Assembly (NCBI GenBank): GCA_964647785.1
Contig: CAZYJD010000092.1
Span: 1 to 7,676 of the forward strand
Length of the DNA: 7,676 bases
Source of the DNA: CAZYJD01 sp964647785
GTDB lineage: Bacteria > Bacteroidota > Bacteroidia > NS11-12g > UBA9320
Reading direction: 5' to 3'
Shown one piece after another: positions 5,534 through 7,676 of this stretch. Under the pieces are notes generated by a model. That model did not search any database. It had not been told where the DNA came from and was given only the letters and a program-made list of their open reading frames with translations. Both the position numbers and the translations under genes were made by a program. Numbering within the stretch: the first letter of the stretch is position 1; each line of letters begins with the position of its first letter.

Positions 5534-6766
5534 ATGAAAAAAATTAATCTCTATCTGGCAGCCTTCGCAATGTTTGGTGCTGCCGCCATGTTTAGCTCGT
5601 GCGGTGAAGATGAGCCCGAGCCAACCATCAACAACACGAACAACAATGATGTAAACACCATCGTAGTTTCTGAAAACATTACGTCAAACACCACCTGGAA
5701 AAGTGACAAAACTTACATCCTGGCCGGTCGTATTGCAGTAAGCAGCGGTGCAGAACTGACCATCGAAGCGGGAACTGTAATTAAAGGACAAGCAGGTTCG
5801 GGTGCAAATGCCACTGCTTTGATCATCGCTCGCGGGGCGAAAATTTTCGCAAATGGCACTGCTGACAAGCCAATCATCTTTACTTCTGTTGCAGACGAAA
5901 TCGCTTCAGGTGGAATCGCCAGCCCTAACATGGACCCTACTTTGAATGGTCTATGGGGTGGTTTGATCGTTCTTGGAAACGCTCCTGCTTCTTTGGCAGG
6001 TGATGTAACTGAAGCGGCCATTGAAGGCATTCCTCCTACAGATCCTAATGGCCTTTATGGAGGAACTGCTGCCGATGACAACTCAGGTGTAATCAAGTAC
6101 ATCTCTATCCGTCACGGTGGTGCAAACATCGGTGAAGGAAACGAAATCAACGGTCTTACCCTCGGTGGTGTAGGTACTGGTACGGTCATCGAAAACGTAG
6201 AAGTTGTTGCCAATCAGGACGACGGAATCGAGTTCTTTGGTGGAACTGTGAATGTGAAGAACGCCATTGTTTGGAATGCCGGTGACGACGCCATCGATAC
6301 CGATCAGGCATGGGCAGGTACCCTAGACAACTTCATCGTTGTTTGTGGTAGTGAAACCGATCACGCTCTTGAAATTGACGGTCCTGAAGGATCAATGAAT
6401 GCCGGTCACACTTTGAAGAACGGTTGGGTGAAAGGCGATGATGCTTCCGAACTTGGAGACTTCCGCGACGGAGCCCGTGGTTCTTTCGAAAACATTTACT
6501 TCTTTAACTTCGGTGCACCTGCTGATACCGATGGCCGTGGTGACTTGAGCATCAGCGGAACGGAGTCGGCTGACAACCTTGCCAGTGGAGACTTGAAATT
6601 TATGAATCTGGAGTGTACACTGCCTGCAAATGCTGCGCTAGCAGATGTTTTTAAAGGTGGAACTGATGCAAGTGCCAAAGAAGTGAATGCAGGAGCCAAT
6701 ACCGTTGGAGCAAGCGTTTCAGCTTTCTCATGGACATGGGTTTCAGCTGCCGGTGAGCTTAACTAA
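5534..6766 (+). CDS. Predicted surface lipoprotein, beta-helix-like, partner of the downstream TonB receptor
   Basis: 410 residues from ATG 5534. The N-terminus is a lipoprotein signal: MKKINLYL, a hydrophobic core, then the lipobox FSSC with Cys23. Acidic residues right after it (GEDEPEP) resemble the Bacteroidota export signal for surface lipoproteins. A linker rich in Asn and Thr (31-45) follows. The body has short repeated strand-turn units such as AELTIEAGTVIKG, ALIIARGAKIF, GLWGGLIVLGN, GVIKYISIRHGG, TVIENVEVVANQDDGIEFFGGTV and NAGDDAIDTDQ, typical of right-handed parallel beta-helices with many Gly and Asp. No enzyme motif or SusD-like tetratricopeptide pattern is seen, so it should not be called SusD. 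Its location just before a TonB-dependent receptor suggests a substrate-binding or receptor-capping role; the substrate is unknown. An upstream GTG at 5492 would add 14 charged residues before the signal and is rejected. Confidence 0.75.
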   Translation: MKKINLYLAAFAMFGAAAMFSSCGEDEPEPTINNTNNNDVNTIVVSENITSNTTWKSDKTYILAGRIAVSSGAELTIEAGTVIKGQAGSGANATALIIARGAKIFANGTADKPIIFTSVADEIASGGIASPNMDPTLNGLWGGLIVLGNAPASLAGDVTEAAIEGIPPTDPNGLYGGTAADDNSGVIKYISIRHGGANIGEGNEINGLTLGGVGTGTVIENVEVVANQDDGIEFFGGTVNVKNAIVWNAGDDAIDTDQAWAGTLDNFIVVCGSETDHALEIDGPEGSMNAGHTLKNGWVKGDDASELGDFRDGARGSFENIYFFNFGAPADTDGRGDLSISGTESADNLASGDLKFMNLECTLPANAALADVFKGGTDASAKEVNAGANTVGASVSAFSWTWVSAAGELN

Positions 6767-6787
6767 TTATATTCAACCATTCAATAC

Positions 6788-6828
6788 AGAAAAGCCTGCA
6801 ATGCACTTGTGGGCTTTTCTTCATTTTT
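6788..6828 (+). terminator. Intrinsic terminator or attenuator between lipoprotein and TonB receptor genes
   Basis: AGAAAAGCC (6788-6796) pairs perfectly with GGCTTTTCT (6812-6820). Five further inner pairs, two of them G-U, close a 5-base loop, and the stem is followed by TCATTTTT. It begins 22 bases after the lipoprotein stop and ends about 60 bases before the receptor start, so it may lower receptor expression relative to the lipoprotein rather than separate the genes completely. Confidence 0.75.
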
Positions 6829-6887
6829 AAAATAAAGGTGGTACGCATCACAGAAGGAAAAGTCTTAATCCATACATAAAACAGAAA

Positions 6888-7676
6888 ATGTCAAGAAAAA
6901 ACATCATTTTACTTTTTTTAATCACGTTTATGACCGCATTCAACGCTGCTGCGCAAAATGGAATCATCAGAGGTACGGTCATTGATGATGAATATGGCGA
7001 TGTAATGATTGGTGCCAATGTGGTGGTGGAAGGCGCTGCTGCAGGAGGTATAACCGATTTGGACGGCAAATTTGAAATTTCGCTTCCGGCAGGAACTTAC
7101 AAGGTTCGAGTTTCTTATGTTTCCTTCGCCAATACAATTGTAGATGGGGTGGTGGTGAAGTCAGCCGAAGTAACTCCAATGGGAACCATTCGCCTGAAAG
7201 AAGACAATGCGACTCTTGGTGAAGTAGTGGTGGCCGCAAAAGTTGTTAGAAATACTGAAGCGGCACTCATAACGGTTAAAAGAAAAGCGCCCAATTTGCT
7301 AGATGGAATATCCGCCGCAACTTTTGAGAAAATTGGCGACTCAGATGCCGCCGGTGCAATGTCGCGAGTGACCGGTGTTTCTGTGGAAGGTGGAAAGTAT
7401 ATTTATGTGCGGGGCCTGGGCGACCGATACACAAAAACAACACTGAACGGTGTAGATATACCCGGATTGGATCCTGATAGAAATACCATTCAAATGGACC
7501 TTTTTCCTACCAATGTGATTGACAATATTGTGGTCGCCAAAAGTTTTACAGCCAACCTCCCGGCTGATTTTACGGGCGGAGCCGTGGATATTGCCACCAA
7601 AGACTTTCCCGATGAGAAGATCATGGGCTTTAGCATTGGTCTTGATTACAATCCAAGCATGCATTTCAATTCCAAT
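6888..7676 (+). CDS. TonB-dependent outer-membrane receptor, N-terminal part (3' end outside the window)
   Basis: ATG 6888 opens a frame of 263 codons that runs to the window edge without a stop. Residues 1-22 are a signal peptide (cleavage probably after AAA or AAAQ). Residues about 25-105 form a carboxypeptidase-regulatory-like domain: GIIRGTVIDDE, IGANVVVEG, GGITDLDGKFEISLPAGTY, VRVSYVSF. EVVVAA (112-117) fits the usual position of a TonB box. The plug follows: ISAATFEKIGDSDAAGAMSRVTGVSV, YIYVRGLGDRYTKTTLNGV, MDLFPTNVIDNIVVAKSFTANLPADFTGGAVDI. The barrel is missing, so substrate cannot be inferred. The plug is of the kind found in Bacteroidota receptors paired with beta-helix lipoproteins rather than SusCD glycan systems, which is my recollection. 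No promoter is evident in the 121-bp gap, so it probably shares the lipoprotein transcript through the hairpin at 6788-6828. Confidence 0.92.
   Translation, partial: MSRKNIILLFLITFMTAFNAAAQNGIIRGTVIDDEYGDVMIGANVVVEGAAAGGITDLDGKFEISLPAGTYKVRVSYVSFANTIVDGVVVKSAEVTPMGTIRLKEDNATLGEVVVAAKVVRNTEAALITVKRKAPNLLDGISAATFEKIGDSDAAGAMSRVTGVSVEGGKYIYVRGLGDRYTKTTLNGVDIPGLDPDRNTIQMDLFPTNVIDNIVVAKSFTANLPADFTGGAVDIATKDFPDEKIMGFSIGLDYNPSMHFNSN

Noticed and set aside
7341..7664. 107-codon open frame on the minus strand
   Set aside because: It is opposite the highly conserved plug domain of the TonB receptor and has no recognisable features.

Overview
The window looks like a chromosomal piece of a Bacteroidota genome, most likely a free-living or marine Flavobacteriia-type organism (inference). 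The signs are a DUF1599/Nmad1 gene divergent from folP, a C-terminal tail of the Por secretion system (type IX, T9SS), a lipoprotein with an acidic stretch after its lipid-bearing cysteine, a TonB-dependent receptor with an N-terminal carboxypeptidase-regulatory-like domain, weak ribosome binding sites, and a perfect TAnnTTTG-type -7 element. No tRNA, rRNA, CRISPR array, insertion sequence or integrase was seen. No gene-free stretch exceeds 300 bases.

Layout. Positions 1-537 (minus) hold a nearly complete DUF1599 protein built from two copies of one motif set; its C-terminus runs off the left edge. It is divergent from folP (580-1413, plus), dihydropteroate synthase of folate synthesis. Both genes appear to start with TTG, and the 42-bp gap between them holds the DUF1599 -7 element and the folP Shine-Dalgarno site. 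A 178-bp gap follows, with small palindromes and an 11-bp inverted repeat whose right arm covers the next start codon.

Positions 1592-3424 encode a PhoX/DUF839-type phosphatase with a Sec signal and a T9SS sorting tail. Four bases after its stop begins a 644-residue protein (3429-5363) that joins an imelysin-like N-terminal domain to a diheme cytochrome c peroxidase/MauG domain. The two are very probably co-translated. A 170-bp regulatory gap (5364-5533) follows, with a 7-bp inverted repeat and two 9-bp direct repeats spaced exactly 11 bp apart. Then come a predicted surface lipoprotein with a beta-helix-like body (5534-6766), a strong intrinsic terminator or attenuator, and the first 263 codons of a TonB-dependent receptor (6888 to the right edge).

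How it may work together (inference). The right four genes look like an envelope module: a secreted Fe/Ca phosphatase, a periplasmic diheme peroxidase coupled to it, and an outer-membrane uptake pair. The 11-bp repeat spacing is what a PhoB-like (OmpR-family) regulator recognises, so phosphate control is an attractive but unproven reading. The most original idea is that the peroxidase acts on the phosphatase, or on its iron centre, while it passes through the periplasm.
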